From positions 1 through 60,304 of the forward strand of contig JAAHHN010000011.1 of NCBI GenBank assembly GCA_010672165.1: a stretch of 60,304 nt of DNA, written 5' to 3'. Below are positions 48,653 to 58,771 of this stretch, piece by piece. Below the pieces are notes generated by a model. It worked only from the letters and a program-made list of their open reading frames with translations, searched no databases and was not told the DNA's origin. Position numbers and translations under genes: made by a program. Every line of letters begins with the position of its first letter. Position 1 is the stretch's first letter. Source of the stretch: Spirulina sp. SIO3F2. Lineage in GTDB: Bacteria > Cyanobacteriota > Cyanobacteriia > Cyanobacteriales > Spirulinaceae.

Positions 48653-51600
48653 TCACCCCCCAGATAATCCACACCCACTCAACGCCACAACCTCACCACT
48701 CACTGGATTCTGTGCTTCACTTCCTGTGGCTGAAGGCGTTCCTGATTCGGCATTGACATCCTCAACATCCACCCACGGCAAAGGAATCTGTGCTGAACTT
48801 GCTACCTGCTCCGGGCCAGGGTTCAACCCTCCTGCGCCTACATTGACAAAGCTGGCTCCCTGCTCTCCACTTTCCGTAAGCTGACAACCACTGTCGAAGT
48901 CAGGTGTATCTGGATTTTGAGGCAGAACCGTTAAGTCACTGGTAGGGTCAATCAGCGTCAGAGGGTTAAAGGCAAATGTACCGTTGGTGTTGAACGTGGA
49001 GGTGACGGTAATATCACTTAACTCTGTTAACTGAGGGCGGAATTCAAGACCATAAATTGCAAACGCTGTTACGGTTACGCTGCCTCCTGGCCCTTCAAAA
49101 GCATTGGCAGTGATATCGCTGTTTTCGCTAGGGGGCGCGACCAAAAAGCCGGTGTTGATATTAATATTGCCACCTTCTCCTGTGCCTCCTGCGGTAGTGG
49201 AGATTTGGCTGTTGCGACGTAGTAGAACATAGTCAGTGGCATTAAGGCTAATATTCCCGCCTTGGCCCGATGTGGTTTCGGCGACGATACTGCTTTGGTG
49301 ATCGAGACGGATAGTTTGGTTGGCATGAATATTCAAGTTGCCTGCATCGCCCCCCGAAGTACTACCTGTTCCGACTGTGAAGTTGGTGGGGATATTATCT
49401 GAATCGCGGAAGTCAGAATTGCGCAAGGCATCAATCCAACTATTACTCTTCTGAATCAAAAATTGGGAATCTGACGCGAGGGGATCGCTACTGACGGTTA
49501 CTTTGGCGCGATCGTTGGCCTGGAGGTTACTAATATTCAATGTCACATTTCCCCCATCGCCTGCATCAAACGACTGGGCATAAACACCACTACGGACTTG
49601 CCCACTCGCTGATGTACCTTGGATCAGCATTTCATCAGCTTGAATGGCAATGTTTCCTCCAGCTTGGGAGCCAAAGGTAGACGTTGAGATCACCCCACCA
49701 TTAGCGACAGTTAGGGATTTAGTTTTGAGATTAATATTGCCCGATCGCCCATCACCATATGCATCTGCGGCAATACCGCTACTTAGAAACTGACTATTGG
49801 TGGTTCCTTCGACCAAGATAGAATCCGCTTCCACATCAATATTGCCCCCTGCCCCCACACCCAACGAAGAGGCCAAAATATTACCGCCATCACGGAGTTC
49901 AACACGATCGGCTCGAATCCGAATATCTCCGGCATCACCCGCAGTTGCTGTGCCCTCACGACTGCTATAGCTGGTCAACGTGCTGGGTGTGAGTCCATTC
50001 GGATCTGAGCCGATCACTTCCACAAGCTGGGCAGTGATGTCTAAGAGCCCGCCCCGTCCATCTGGTGATGTACTAGCGGTTGATGCTGACACCACTGAAC
50101 CACCTGTCAGGGTTAAGCGTTGCGTAGGGTGAATCGTAACATTGCCCCTCACTTCGTTAGTACGGTTCTGGGCTTCCACACCACTTAGATTATTAAACTG
50201 AACAAACTCTGGGGCAATAATATTAATGTTTCCAGATTGAGCTGTTTCTTCTGATCTCAAAACTGCTGCACTCTTATTTTTCATTGTTAGTGAGCCAGCC
50301 GAAAAGGTCAAATCTTCACCTACACCTTGTTCTGAAACACTCCGAATATAGGCTGTGTCTAACGTAATTGAGCCTGTGTCTGAAGCAATAAAGTCAATTT
50401 TTCCACCTGCCCCAACTAAAGGATTACCAGATGAACGACCTGAGGTAATAACAGCTACTTCAGTCAGATCAATGTTCTGTCCTGCTTGAAGCTTGATGTT
50501 TCCACCTGTAGTCTCCAAAGCATCTGTTGGCAAGATGAGTTGTGAACTGACTCCACGAGAAGCAAGTTCAGAACGGTTGCGATTGCCCAGATTCCCAGAA
50601 TTAATGACTACACTCCCACCAATAATCGAGCCACGATTACTAATGATAGTTATATCCGAACTTTGACCATTACTCGATGCGTTGATCACTCCTCCTAAGA
50701 CAATGTCACTTTCTGCTTCAACCGTAACTGTGTTTGAGTTACCAGCGAGTGAACTAGAAATGATATCACCTTGGGATATGTCAATCCTGCCGTTTTGGCT
50801 CTTTAAACTAATTGAACCTGCATTTTCGTTGACGTTAACTGAACGGGTCTCCCCTATATTAATATCTTCATAAGCTAAAAGCGAGATATTCCCACCTGTC
50901 CCACCCCCAGCCGTATTAGTAATACCTGCTGTTGTATCAATAGAGCCGCTATGACTAATTAAATCAATTCTTCCAGCATTAGCACCCAGTGTTGATGTAT
51001 CTAGCTCTCCTGTAGTGATATCACCCTCTGCCTCAAGGAGGATATTTCCTGTATCTACAAACAATGTATCTGTGCTAATAGTATTACCTTGAGCATTGAT
51101 ATCACCTTGATTAGCATAAATGCTCACACTGCCTCCAGCAGCAGAGATACTACTGTTAACATTGATATCTCCCTGTATAGCTGTCAGTTCAACTTCTCCT
51201 CTTGGCACAGAAATACTATTGTTGACGTTGATATTATTTCCTGCTGTTGCTGTGATCTGACCACCACTACCATTATTGATGGCTACATCAGCATTAAAAG
51301 TAATTTCATTGCCAGCTTGAATATCCAAAAACAAGAGATTATTTGTAGAAACTGAAGCGTTAAAAATAATATCTTGTGAGGCTTGAAGTGTGACATTACC
51401 ATTCAAACCCGCTAACGTGGTTGCACTAATTTCAAAATCCGAATTAGGGAACTCACCAAACAGAATTTGGTTGTCATTCAACTGAGTATCGTTTGTTCCA
51501 GAGTTACCAATGATGATATTCCTGGGATCAATCAACAAACTCCCCGCTGCCCCATTCACCGCCAACGTATCCACTACCCCCCGAAAATCCAAAAACTCTC

Positions 51601-52495
51601 GCCCCGAAACCTCCACCTGGCCGCCATCCCCTGCAACCGCACCCCCACGCGCCTCAATCCCTCCATAAAACGCAGCCATCTCCTCGGCATAAACCACAAC
51701 CTCACCTCCATTCCCCTCACCCCCCCCATTCGCCAAAATCTTCGCATCCTTCCCCACAAACGTGCGTTGTGCCGTCGGCAACGCCCCCTCACCCTGCCAA
51801 TCCCCACCAACATGCACCGTCCCCCCATGCCCATCCGGGTTCGACACATCCACCACCGCGCTATCTGCCACTGCAACGCGATCGCCGACAAGATTCACCG
51901 TTCCTCCTGGCGCAACAATCTCTCCCCCATGACGCACCTCCTGGGCAAAGAAAATCACCTCCTCACCCAACTGCATCTCTAGCCGTGCCTCATTAATAAT
52001 CGAGCCCGTTGGATCAGTACCATATTGCAACCCTGGACGTACATTAATCGTCAACAGCGGCGGCACATCTGAATTCATTGCACTAAACTCATAATTGCCC
52101 AACCACACACTGTCTGTTGTCGCTATAAACGACCCGCGAATGTCCAACTGCGCGTTCGGGCCAAACACAAATCCTGCGGGATTCGACAAAAACAGATTCG
52201 CATCCCCATTAACACCTAATGTCCCAAAAATTTCTGACGGATTGCCCCCCGTCACTCGCCCAATAATGTCCGTAATCCCTGCCGGATTCGCAAAATACGC
52301 TGCCATCCCCGCTGGAATGCCAAACTCCTGGAAACTATGTAAGAGATTACTCCCTCGAATTGCACCCCCCTCAATCTGCGACCCATTAACAATTGTTCCG
52401 ACTGTCCCATCCGACACAACTTGCGCTTGCACCGCTAGAGGAGAAACAGCAAATAACGTGGTGAGGGTCAGACTCGCAACAAAACTAGATTTCAT
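48653..52495 (-). CDS. Two-partner secretion exoprotein (TpsA, filamentous-haemagglutinin type)
   Basis: About 1280 residues. The signal peptide begins MKSSFVASLTLTTLFAVSP (ATG 52495 chosen; an ATG 18 codons upstream adds a non-signal leader). The TPS secretion domain (about 30-270) has NPAGI, DIIGRVTGGNPSEIFGTLGV and NLFLSNPAGFVFGPNAQLDI, which replace the proteobacterial NPNGI/NPNL. A long parallel beta-helix (about 280-1180) of G-N-I-x-L/V-x-A repeats follows. A C-terminal tail has paired Cys. It is the likely cargo of the TpsB at 34112-35899, about 13 kb away, with no other TpsB visible. Confidence 0.93.
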   Translation of the reverse strand: MKSSFVASLTLTTLFAVSPLAVQAQVVSDGTVGTIVNGSQIEGGAIRGSNLLHSFQEFGIPAGMAAYFANPAGITDIIGRVTGGNPSEIFGTLGVNGDANLFLSNPAGFVFGPNAQLDIRGSFIATTDSVWLGNYEFSAMNSDVPPLLTINVRPGLQYGTDPTGSIINEARLEMQLGEEVIFFAQEVRHGGEIVAPGGTVNLVGDRVAVADSAVVDVSNPDGHGGTVHVGGDWQGEGALPTAQRTFVGKDAKILANGGGEGNGGEVVVYAEEMAAFYGGIEARGGAVAGDGGQVEVSGREFLDFRGVVDTLAVNGAAGSLLIDPRNIIIGNSGTNDTQLNDNQILFGEFPNSDFEISATTLAGLNGNVTLQASQDIIFNASVSTNNLLFLDIQAGNEITFNADVAINNGSGGQITATAGNNINVNNSISVPRGEVELTAIQGDINVNSSISAAGGSVSIYANQGDINAQGNTISTDTLFVDTGNILLEAEGDITTGELDTSTLGANAGRIDLISHSGSIDTTAGITNTAGGGTGGNISLLAYEDINIGETRSVNVNENAGSISLKSQNGRIDISQGDIISSSLAGNSNTVTVEAESDIVLGGVINASSNGQSSDITIISNRGSIIGGSVVINSGNLGNRNRSELASRGVSSQLILPTDALETTGGNIKLQAGQNIDLTEVAVITSGRSSGNPLVGAGGKIDFIASDTGSITLDTAYIRSVSEQGVGEDLTFSAGSLTMKNKSAAVLRSEETAQSGNINIIAPEFVQFNNLSGVEAQNRTNEVRGNVTIHPTQRLTLTGGSVVSASTASTSPDGRGGLLDITAQLVEVIGSDPNGLTPSTLTSYSSREGTATAGDAGDIRIRADRVELRDGGNILASSLGVGAGGNIDVEADSILVEGTTNSQFLSSGIAADAYGDGRSGNINLKTKSLTVANGGVISTSTFGSQAGGNIAIQADEMLIQGTSASGQVRSGVYAQSFDAGDGGNVTLNISNLQANDRAKVTVSSDPLASDSQFLIQKSNSWIDALRNSDFRDSDNIPTNFTVGTGSTSGGDAGNLNIHANQTIRLDHQSSIVAETTSGQGGNISLNATDYVLLRRNSQISTTAGGTGEGGNININTGFLVAPPSENSDITANAFEGPGGSVTVTAFAIYGLEFRPQLTELSDITVTSTFNTNGTFAFNPLTLIDPTSDLTVLPQNPDTPDFDSGCQLTESGEQGASFVNVGAGGLNPGPEQVASSAQIPLPWVDVEDVNAESGTPSATGSEAQNPVSGEVVALSGCGLSGG

Positions 52496-52682
52496 GACAC
52501 TTGAGCAGAGATAAACGGTAGATAGCAACACCCAAGACACCATGGACAATCGGGGCTGCTATCTATTATCTCCGCACAATGACGTCACTTTTATGCAGCG
52601 GCTCAAGATTTTCTGTAAGCCGCTACAGTTGTCAACCCGCTTACTTAATTGCGAGCTAGCAACTGCCCACTGCGAATCGATT

Positions 52683-53606
52683 CTATTCTTCCTCTAATTC
52701 AATCCCCTGAGCCTTGAGTAATTCCGCCAGACGAGCTGCTCGCTTTTCGGCCTTCCGGGCTCGCCGCGCTGCGGCTTCAGCTCGTTGTTTTTCTTGCTCA
52801 GCCCGTTGCTTTTGCTGCTCAGCCCGTCGAGATTCAGCCTCAGCCCGCTGTTTTTCTTGCTCAGCTCGCAAAGACTCAATCTCTGACTGCTGCTGGGCTA
52901 GCAAGGCTTGCTCATCCCCCGTCAACAGCAAATTACCCGCCAAATCACACCACCGCAACCAACGATCGTATTGTTTGCCCTCAAACTTGCCCGACCAAAT
53001 GGTCAAGCCTAGACCCAGGCTCGGTAGCTGAGGCTGAGGGAGGCGTTGATATTGATTGCCATTTAAGATATACGCTTGGAGCAACTGGGCAGAGAGCTGC
53101 TGGAGCGGATCAAACACCACGTAATAGGGGATACCCATCTGAGCGTAATCCGTTAGTTTGCGGGTGAGTTCGTTACCTTTTCGATTGGAGACAATCTCGA
53201 TCACGACTTCAGGAACTTTGCCAAACTCCCACACCAGATAGGAGCGGTGCTTTTTTTCATGCCAGTCGGGGCTGACTTCAACACCCAGGCTCAGCATCAC
53301 ATCCGGGACAATGGGGGGTTGATATAAGCCGAAGAAGATCCCCACATCCGCCATCGCCAAAAACGGCTGACCTGGCCTATAGGCACTGTAGAGACATTGC
53401 ACCAACAATCGCTGGAGTTTTTCTTGAATCAAATTATCCACAGGTGCTTCATCCTCCAGGACAAGGTGGCTGATGTCGGGTTCGGGGACGGAATATGCTT
53501 CCACATCCCGCTCGTTTCGTTCAATCGCAGCAGGATCTGGTTTTGTTGGTGTAGCAGTTTGAGGGTCAACCAACGGTCTGGAGATGTTGGGGGGTGACAT
53601 AACCAA
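52683..53606 (-). CDS. Uma2-family (DUF820) protein, copy 2
   Basis: 307 residues, closely similar over the core to the gene at 33153-33965 (PEPDISHLVLEDEAPVDNLIQEKLQRLL; VSPDWHEKKHRSYLVWEFGKVPEVVIEIVSN). The C-terminal coiled coil is longer, with tandem KQRAE(A/Q) units (about residues 245-295), a variable-length repeat tract. PD-(D/E)XK-type residues are kept. It lies at the right border of the secretion/CHAT block, in the same orientation as copy 1 at the left border. Confidence 0.85.
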   Translation of the reverse strand: MVMSPPNISRPLVDPQTATPTKPDPAAIERNERDVEAYSVPEPDISHLVLEDEAPVDNLIQEKLQRLLVQCLYSAYRPGQPFLAMADVGIFFGLYQPPIVPDVMLSLGVEVSPDWHEKKHRSYLVWEFGKVPEVVIEIVSNRKGNELTRKLTDYAQMGIPYYVVFDPLQQLSAQLLQAYILNGNQYQRLPQPQLPSLGLGLTIWSGKFEGKQYDRWLRWCDLAGNLLLTGDEQALLAQQQSEIESLRAEQEKQRAEAESRRAEQQKQRAEQEKQRAEAAARRARKAEKRAARLAELLKAQGIELEEE

Positions 53607-53693
53607 AAGGGGCGATCGGTTAGGGCTATTATAGCGTTTTAGAATTAATGTTCTATCGCCTTAGACTGTACGCCGACCCATCATTCTCATTAA

Positions 53694-55316
53694 CTACAGC
53701 CGATCAATCAACCAATAGGTCAACATCAGGCCTTTACCCTTAATCGCCACTTCGCCCCGCGCTTCAAAACGGTAGTGATCCTTCAGGGCGTTATATACTG
53801 CCTCCGTGACTTGGATTTGGCCAGGATCGCCACTTGATTCCATGCGAGAGGCCACATTAACCGTATCACCCCATAGATCATAGGTAAAACGCTTGGCTCC
53901 AATCACTCCTGCGACTACCGGACCCGTATGTATGCCAATCCGAATTTGAAGCATGGGTTGAGTAGAATTGCGCTCAGGAAATTGCGCCGCTGAGAAATCT
54001 GCAACATAGGCGCGAATACGTAAGGCCATCTGAGCGATCGCCTCTACATGATCAGCCCGTTCGGTTGGCAACCCGCCCGCCACCATATAGGCATCACCAA
54101 TGGTTTTAATCTTTTCAAGACCCAACTGCTCAGCAAAGGCATCGAACTGGGAAAAGATGTCATTGAGCAGTTGCACCAGGGCAAAGGGACTGCGTTGGGC
54201 CGAGAGTTCCGTGAAGCCCACAATATCTGCAAACAGAATACTCGCGGAATTAAACTGATCTGCGATCGACTCATTGGCGTTGGTCAGGCGCAGGGCGATC
54301 TCTTGGGGCAGCACATCAAAGAGGAGCTTCTCTGACTTTTGTTTTTCCAAACGGAGGGCCTGCTCAGCCTGGAGGCGTTGTTCGTCCGCTTGATGGGTGG
54401 CGATCACCTTACTGAGGCTCTGAGCCATCAACTCCACCAGCTCGACTTCCCGATCCGTAAACGGGTGCGATCGCACCCCTGAGTCCATAAACACCAGTAC
54501 CCCATAGATCTGACCCCGTACCCAAAGCGGCGCACCAATATAGGTCTGAACGCCCAGATTATGGGAAACGGTGGCATCGGTTAATTCATGAACCTGGCTC
54601 ACATCATGATAGGCCTGGGTCTGTTGGCTTTTGACCACCTGGGCTGAATAGGTCTGAGCTAGGGGCACGTTGTCTTGGGGCGCAATGCCGTCTGGCTCAG
54701 TATGAGTAGCAATGACTTGGTACTGTTCTCCTTCAATGCAACTGACGCTGCCACTGGTCAGATTCAGCAGCCGACAACCTGTGGAGAGATAATCATCAAA
54801 GCGATCGGTCAACGTAACATGATCATTCGTATCTAGGCGATGAAGTTCCTTAAGATGGGTACTAAACTGCTCCAGGATCAGGGACTGTTGAGCCAATTGT
54901 CGTTGGATATATTGCAGCGTTAGTTGATTTTCAACCCGCACCAACACCTCTTCAAAGCGGAAGGGCTTGGTGATATAGTCCACCCCACCGGCTTCAAAGG
55001 CCTTCACCTTATCCGACGCATCACTCAGGGCACTCAGAAAAATAACAGGGATCTTGACGGTTTGGGGGGCAGCTTTGAGGCGACGACAGACCGTATAGCC
55101 ATCCATCTCCGGCATATTAATATCCAGCAAAACCAGATCGGGCGGTTTAACGAGCGCTGCTTTGAGCGCTGTGGGTCCATTCGTGACGCCACGCACCCGA
55201 TAACCCCGATTGGTCAAGATTTGCGAGATCAAACGGAGATTGGTAGGGGTGTCATCTACAACCAAAATGTCTGCCCCCAAGATATTTGGGTCGGATTGTC
55301 CAAAACTTGCGGCCAT
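53694..55316 (-). CDS. REC-GAF class III adenylate cyclase
   Basis: 540 residues: receiver domain (about 15-130; phospho-Asp in LVLLDINMPEMDG, Lys in YITKPFRF), GAF domain (about 165-310), a coiled coil, then a class III catalytic domain (about 350-535). The metal-binding Asp are in FADIVGF and in IGDAYMVAGG. The adenine-selecting Lys in EKIKTIGD and Asp in YDLWGDTVNVASR favour cAMP over cGMP. A phosphorelay plus a GAF ligand would control cAMP formation. No kinase is adjacent; it is divergent from the Uma2 gene at 55593. Confidence 0.93.
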   Translation of the reverse strand: MAASFGQSDPNILGADILVVDDTPTNLRLISQILTNRGYRVRGVTNGPTALKAALVKPPDLVLLDINMPEMDGYTVCRRLKAAPQTVKIPVIFLSALSDASDKVKAFEAGGVDYITKPFRFEEVLVRVENQLTLQYIQRQLAQQSLILEQFSTHLKELHRLDTNDHVTLTDRFDDYLSTGCRLLNLTSGSVSCIEGEQYQVIATHTEPDGIAPQDNVPLAQTYSAQVVKSQQTQAYHDVSQVHELTDATVSHNLGVQTYIGAPLWVRGQIYGVLVFMDSGVRSHPFTDREVELVELMAQSLSKVIATHQADEQRLQAEQALRLEKQKSEKLLFDVLPQEIALRLTNANESIADQFNSASILFADIVGFTELSAQRSPFALVQLLNDIFSQFDAFAEQLGLEKIKTIGDAYMVAGGLPTERADHVEAIAQMALRIRAYVADFSAAQFPERNSTQPMLQIRIGIHTGPVVAGVIGAKRFTYDLWGDTVNVASRMESSGDPGQIQVTEAVYNALKDHYRFEARGEVAIKGKGLMLTYWLIDRL

Positions 55317-55592
55317 TGGTGATTTTATCCACCTACAACGGTGTACTTTGTACCTTGTCCCTGACTTGAGGGCACAAATCAGGATAGTTTATGGTGCAGA
55401 AAACCTAAACTAACATTGCTCTAGACCAGCAAGGTCTAAACCCGTGTTTGTCTTCATCGTTGCATTACTCTGGAGGCGAGGGCAAGCGCTAAATCAATGT
55501 TGTAATGTTGCTCTCGCACACGGGTGCTTCAGTTCTAGGCTATCGACTACAATCTTGTTTATAGTCGTCCTGCTCAATGCGTCTCTAGACTC

Positions 55593-56267
55593 ATGGCTAC
55601 TTTAGCTCCATCACCCCCCATCATCAATTCGCTTAATTCATGGCGGTTTGTCGACTGGTGTGATTATGAAGCGGAGCGCGATCGGCAGTCTGAGTCGTCA
55701 ACTAAGCTCTACTATTACCAACAGCGTCTACGAATTGAGATGGGTTCAGAAGGGATTAACCATTCCAGCATTGGCGATCTGTTTGCCATGATTTTATTTG
55801 CTTGGTTTAGCCAGCCGGATGCACCCATCTCCAATTCGTTTAATGGTTGTTTGCTGGAGAAAACAGGGCAGAGTGCTGCTGCTCCGGATATCGTTGTTTA
55901 TGTCGGCGAGGGATATCCTCAATGGCAACCTGGCAAGACGCGCTACATTGACCTAGCAAAGTGGCGAGTTCCAGATTTAGTGGGTGAAATTTCTGATACA
56001 ACGCTCTCTAGTGATTTGGATGAGAAAAAGCATCTTTACGCTGCGCTGGGCATTCCGGAATATTGGGTGATTGATGTGGTGGGGCGGCGCGTGTTTGCTT
56101 TCCGGTTGGGTTCAGAGCAAACCTATCAAGAGGTACAGGTCTCCGGATGCCTGGCAGGTTTACCGATCGCGCTGCTTCAGCAGGCTTTGGAACAGCTCAA
56201 AACCCAGAGTAATATTGCGACGGCAGGGTGGTTCGCGTCGCAGATTGCTACTTTAGGGATCGATTGA
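55593..56267 (+). CDS. Uma2-family (DUF820) protein, copy 3 (distant)
   Basis: 224 residues of the same superfamily but a different subfamily from the two others. It has QRLRIEMGSEGINHSSIGDL, PDIVVYVGEGYP, VPDLVGEISDTTLSSDLDEKKHLYAALGIPEYWVID with the Asp...Glu...Lys arrangement of PD-(D/E)XK enzymes. No coiled-coil tail. The ATG at 55593 matches the family N-terminus. It is flanked by unrelated genes; its role is unknown. Confidence 0.85.
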   Translation: MATLAPSPPIINSLNSWRFVDWCDYEAERDRQSESSTKLYYYQQRLRIEMGSEGINHSSIGDLFAMILFAWFSQPDAPISNSFNGCLLEKTGQSAAAPDIVVYVGEGYPQWQPGKTRYIDLAKWRVPDLVGEISDTTLSSDLDEKKHLYAALGIPEYWVIDVVGRRVFAFRLGSEQTYQEVQVSGCLAGLPIALLQQALEQLKTQSNIATAGWFASQIATLGID

Positions 56268-56396
56268 TTGTTCTCGGCTTGTGTTAACGCGACTGGGGAC
56301 AGTTATCCCAATTCATCAATGGGGGCTTCAACAAGCGGGAATGGGAAGCCCAGTTTAGCAGATGTTTTTTGCATTGGTCTGTAAGCCTCTGCTTAA

Positions 56397-58667
56397 TTAG
56401 GCCTGCCACAAGCTATAAGCGCCCCAGAGTGCCGCCGCGATCGCCAAGATCGTCACCCAAACCGGATAGCCACTGCGGGTCTTCACCGTAGCCGTGGCGC
56501 GGATCACATCCACATCCACCCAAGGGGTGCTGCCCCGCCGAAACCAGCCAAACACCGTCACTTTTTTGCCCACTAACTCGACTGGGCGGGCAGGCCAAGG
56601 CAAGAGGTTCCCCAGTGGCCCGAGCTTAGAGAAAAAGTGGAGTTTCATCAAACCTGAGGAGGTATGGAGAATCAGATCCTGTCCCAACCAATTAAGTGCA
56701 CCGGGGCGACCCAGGAGCGTTCCTTCTAGTCGCACTGGATAGCTCTTGGGGGGAACTTGGCGGGCATTGCGTAGCAGATCTTCGATGCGGGGATCTTGAC
56801 GGGAGGGAGCAATTCGGATGTCAGGAAAATAGCCATTGATCCACACAATCAAGCTCAAGCTAAAGGCGATCGCAATGCAGCCATTGAGAAATGGGTTGGC
56901 GTCTGCTAGCCAAATCAAGCGCCACAGAGAGAACCATTCCCCGAAAATCTTGGCCAAACTGCCAATCAACCAGAGGGTCAACCGGGAGACAATACCAAAG
57001 GCAATACCTGCTAGAACTGCACTTTGCAGAATTGGCAGTGCTGTGTAGCTACGCTTAAACTTTTGCGCATGGTCTTTAAGGGTTTTCGGGGGGGGGATGA
57101 TTGTGGGTAATTCTAGTTCGGGTTGGAGTTTCCAATAGTTGGCGTAGCGATTAAGCAGATAGATGCGATCGCCCAGCAGCGGATGAGAATTGACGAGGGC
57201 TAACCATTGCCGATAGGGGTTGGTGCAGTCCCAGACCAACATCTCGCTGAACGGGGTTTTGTCTGGTAAGCCACCCAAACTCACCGCTTGACGATGGCTC
57301 AGGGGCATTAGCAGATCCCAGGCTTCAAGCAGGGGCAATGTTTCTTGGCGCTGACTGATATGTTGCGAGATGCCCATCGTCAGCTTGAGCAGGGCACGGC
57401 TGAGGGCGTTGGGATTCCCCGTAAACTCCGCGCCGAAGCGATCGCCATAATAGATACGCTGGCGGGCAAAGTAGAGTAATGGCAGCCGCCAGAGCCAATA
57501 GATGCCATAGAACCCTGAAGCCAACCAGCCACAGAGGGTTTGTAGAATAATTCCCCCCCAAGACGGGATTTTTTGCCACGTGCGCAGCCAATTACCGCTC
57601 TGAGCCAAGTATTGATAGGCCAAAAAGGGCAGTTGCAGCAGGGCGATCGCGCCGGACATGGGAATCAAGTCGTACTGGACAATCGCCGCAAATTGGCTGG
57701 CCACAACCACCGCCAATTCCTCGTCTTCCAGTTGCTCCAAGAGGGCATCACTCATCACGATGCGAGCGGTGCGGGGCCAGTTACCATAGGTGATAATCCA
57801 AGGTGCCCCCAGATTAACCAACCCCAGCTTAGGCATAGGAATCTGGTGCTGGCGGGTGAGCCGTTGCAGGACTTTCGCGGTTTCTGGATGTTGATTTGCC
57901 AGGGTGTAGAGGGGCAGAGATTGACGTTTGTAGAGATAGGTAAGAATGGCATCCAGGAGCCAGGGGGAGGCGATCGCGCAAACAATCATCGAGCCAATAA
58001 TGGGGCGTGTTGCAGTGGCATCTAACCAGCGAGGCGGTGTGAGCAGGGGCAACGTGAACCCCAGCCATTGCAGCACAGCAGCGGTAATAGTCCAGCCCCA
58101 TTGCATCACCCAAAAGAGCGCCACCATCGTGAGGGCAATACGCAACCAAAATTTCCAGCGACGGGGTTTGCGCATTGGCTGCCACTTTTGGGCTCGCTCG
58201 GCGTTACGCCATTCCCGCCCGGAGACAAAGACCGAGGCCGCCACTTCTGGAGCCTCAGGGGTGCGCATCGGCAGGGGACGCTGAAGCGATTTAGCATCCT
58301 CAGATTTTGCTTTCGGGGTTGAGCGTTGCTGACCCGGTGGTTGGAAGGCGGCAGCGTTGGCTTTACGGTAGCGGCGGGTGAGATCTTTGAGTGTTTTAGC
58401 GGCCCAGGGGTAAGTTTCAGTATCCTGGCTGATGCGTTTGCACAGATCGATAGCATCCCGGACACGATCAGCGCGATAGTAAGCCAGGATCAGGGTTTGG
58501 TAGGCTTGGGTGCGGGTCGCCGGGTCGAGGTCGGTTTCGGCGATCGGTTGGAGGTGAGCGATCGCGGTTTCGTAGTCCTTTTGAGCAAAGGCGGCTTGAC
58601 CTTTGGCGAAGCTGGGCTCAGGGATCGATGTCATCGCAGCAGCGGGGAGATGCACATTACTCTTCAA
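56397..58667 (-). CDS. M48-peptidase-like membrane protein lacking the zinc-binding HExxH
   Basis: 756 residues: a TPR-like N-terminal segment (about 18-100), a linker, membrane helices (about 174-240), an M48-like domain (about 250-520) and further helices before a C-terminal beta domain. Where M48 proteases have HExxH the sequence is Ser324-Gln-Phe-Ala-Ala328 (EELAVVVASQFAAIVQYD). The later region GDRFGAEFTGNPNALSRALLKL matches the usual EADRxAAxxTGNP block with the Glu changed. It is probably a non-catalytic scaffold or chaperone. The start may instead be Met12. Confidence 0.82.
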   Translation of the reverse strand: MKSNVHLPAAAMTSIPEPSFAKGQAAFAQKDYETAIAHLQPIAETDLDPATRTQAYQTLILAYYRADRVRDAIDLCKRISQDTETYPWAAKTLKDLTRRYRKANAAAFQPPGQQRSTPKAKSEDAKSLQRPLPMRTPEAPEVAASVFVSGREWRNAERAQKWQPMRKPRRWKFWLRIALTMVALFWVMQWGWTITAAVLQWLGFTLPLLTPPRWLDATATRPIIGSMIVCAIASPWLLDAILTYLYKRQSLPLYTLANQHPETAKVLQRLTRQHQIPMPKLGLVNLGAPWIITYGNWPRTARIVMSDALLEQLEDEELAVVVASQFAAIVQYDLIPMSGAIALLQLPFLAYQYLAQSGNWLRTWQKIPSWGGIILQTLCGWLASGFYGIYWLWRLPLLYFARQRIYYGDRFGAEFTGNPNALSRALLKLTMGISQHISQRQETLPLLEAWDLLMPLSHRQAVSLGGLPDKTPFSEMLVWDCTNPYRQWLALVNSHPLLGDRIYLLNRYANYWKLQPELELPTIIPPPKTLKDHAQKFKRSYTALPILQSAVLAGIAFGIVSRLTLWLIGSLAKIFGEWFSLWRLIWLADANPFLNGCIAIAFSLSLIVWINGYFPDIRIAPSRQDPRIEDLLRNARQVPPKSYPVRLEGTLLGRPGALNWLGQDLILHTSSGLMKLHFFSKLGPLGNLLPWPARPVELVGKKVTVFGWFRRGSTPWVDVDVIRATATVKTRSGYPVWVTILAIAAALWGAYSLWQA

Positions 58668-58771
58668 CCCTAGCTCAGATTGTGGGCGATCGTGCGGGGT
58701 TTTAGGAAAGCAATGCGATGGGAAAGCTTCCGTTGCATCACGTCTTCTCAGGCTTGAGCACAGATCACGCC

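Noticed and set aside
51574-51996. Overlapping open frames on both strands inside the TpsA gene.
   Set aside because: They are low-complexity, Pro/His- or Trp/Arg-rich translations of the TpsA codons in other frames, with no initiation signals.
55317-55592. Possible tRNA or structured RNA between the adenylate cyclase and Uma2 genes.
   Set aside because: No cloverleaf, T-loop consensus or strong hairpin is visible; the gap most likely holds two divergent promoters.
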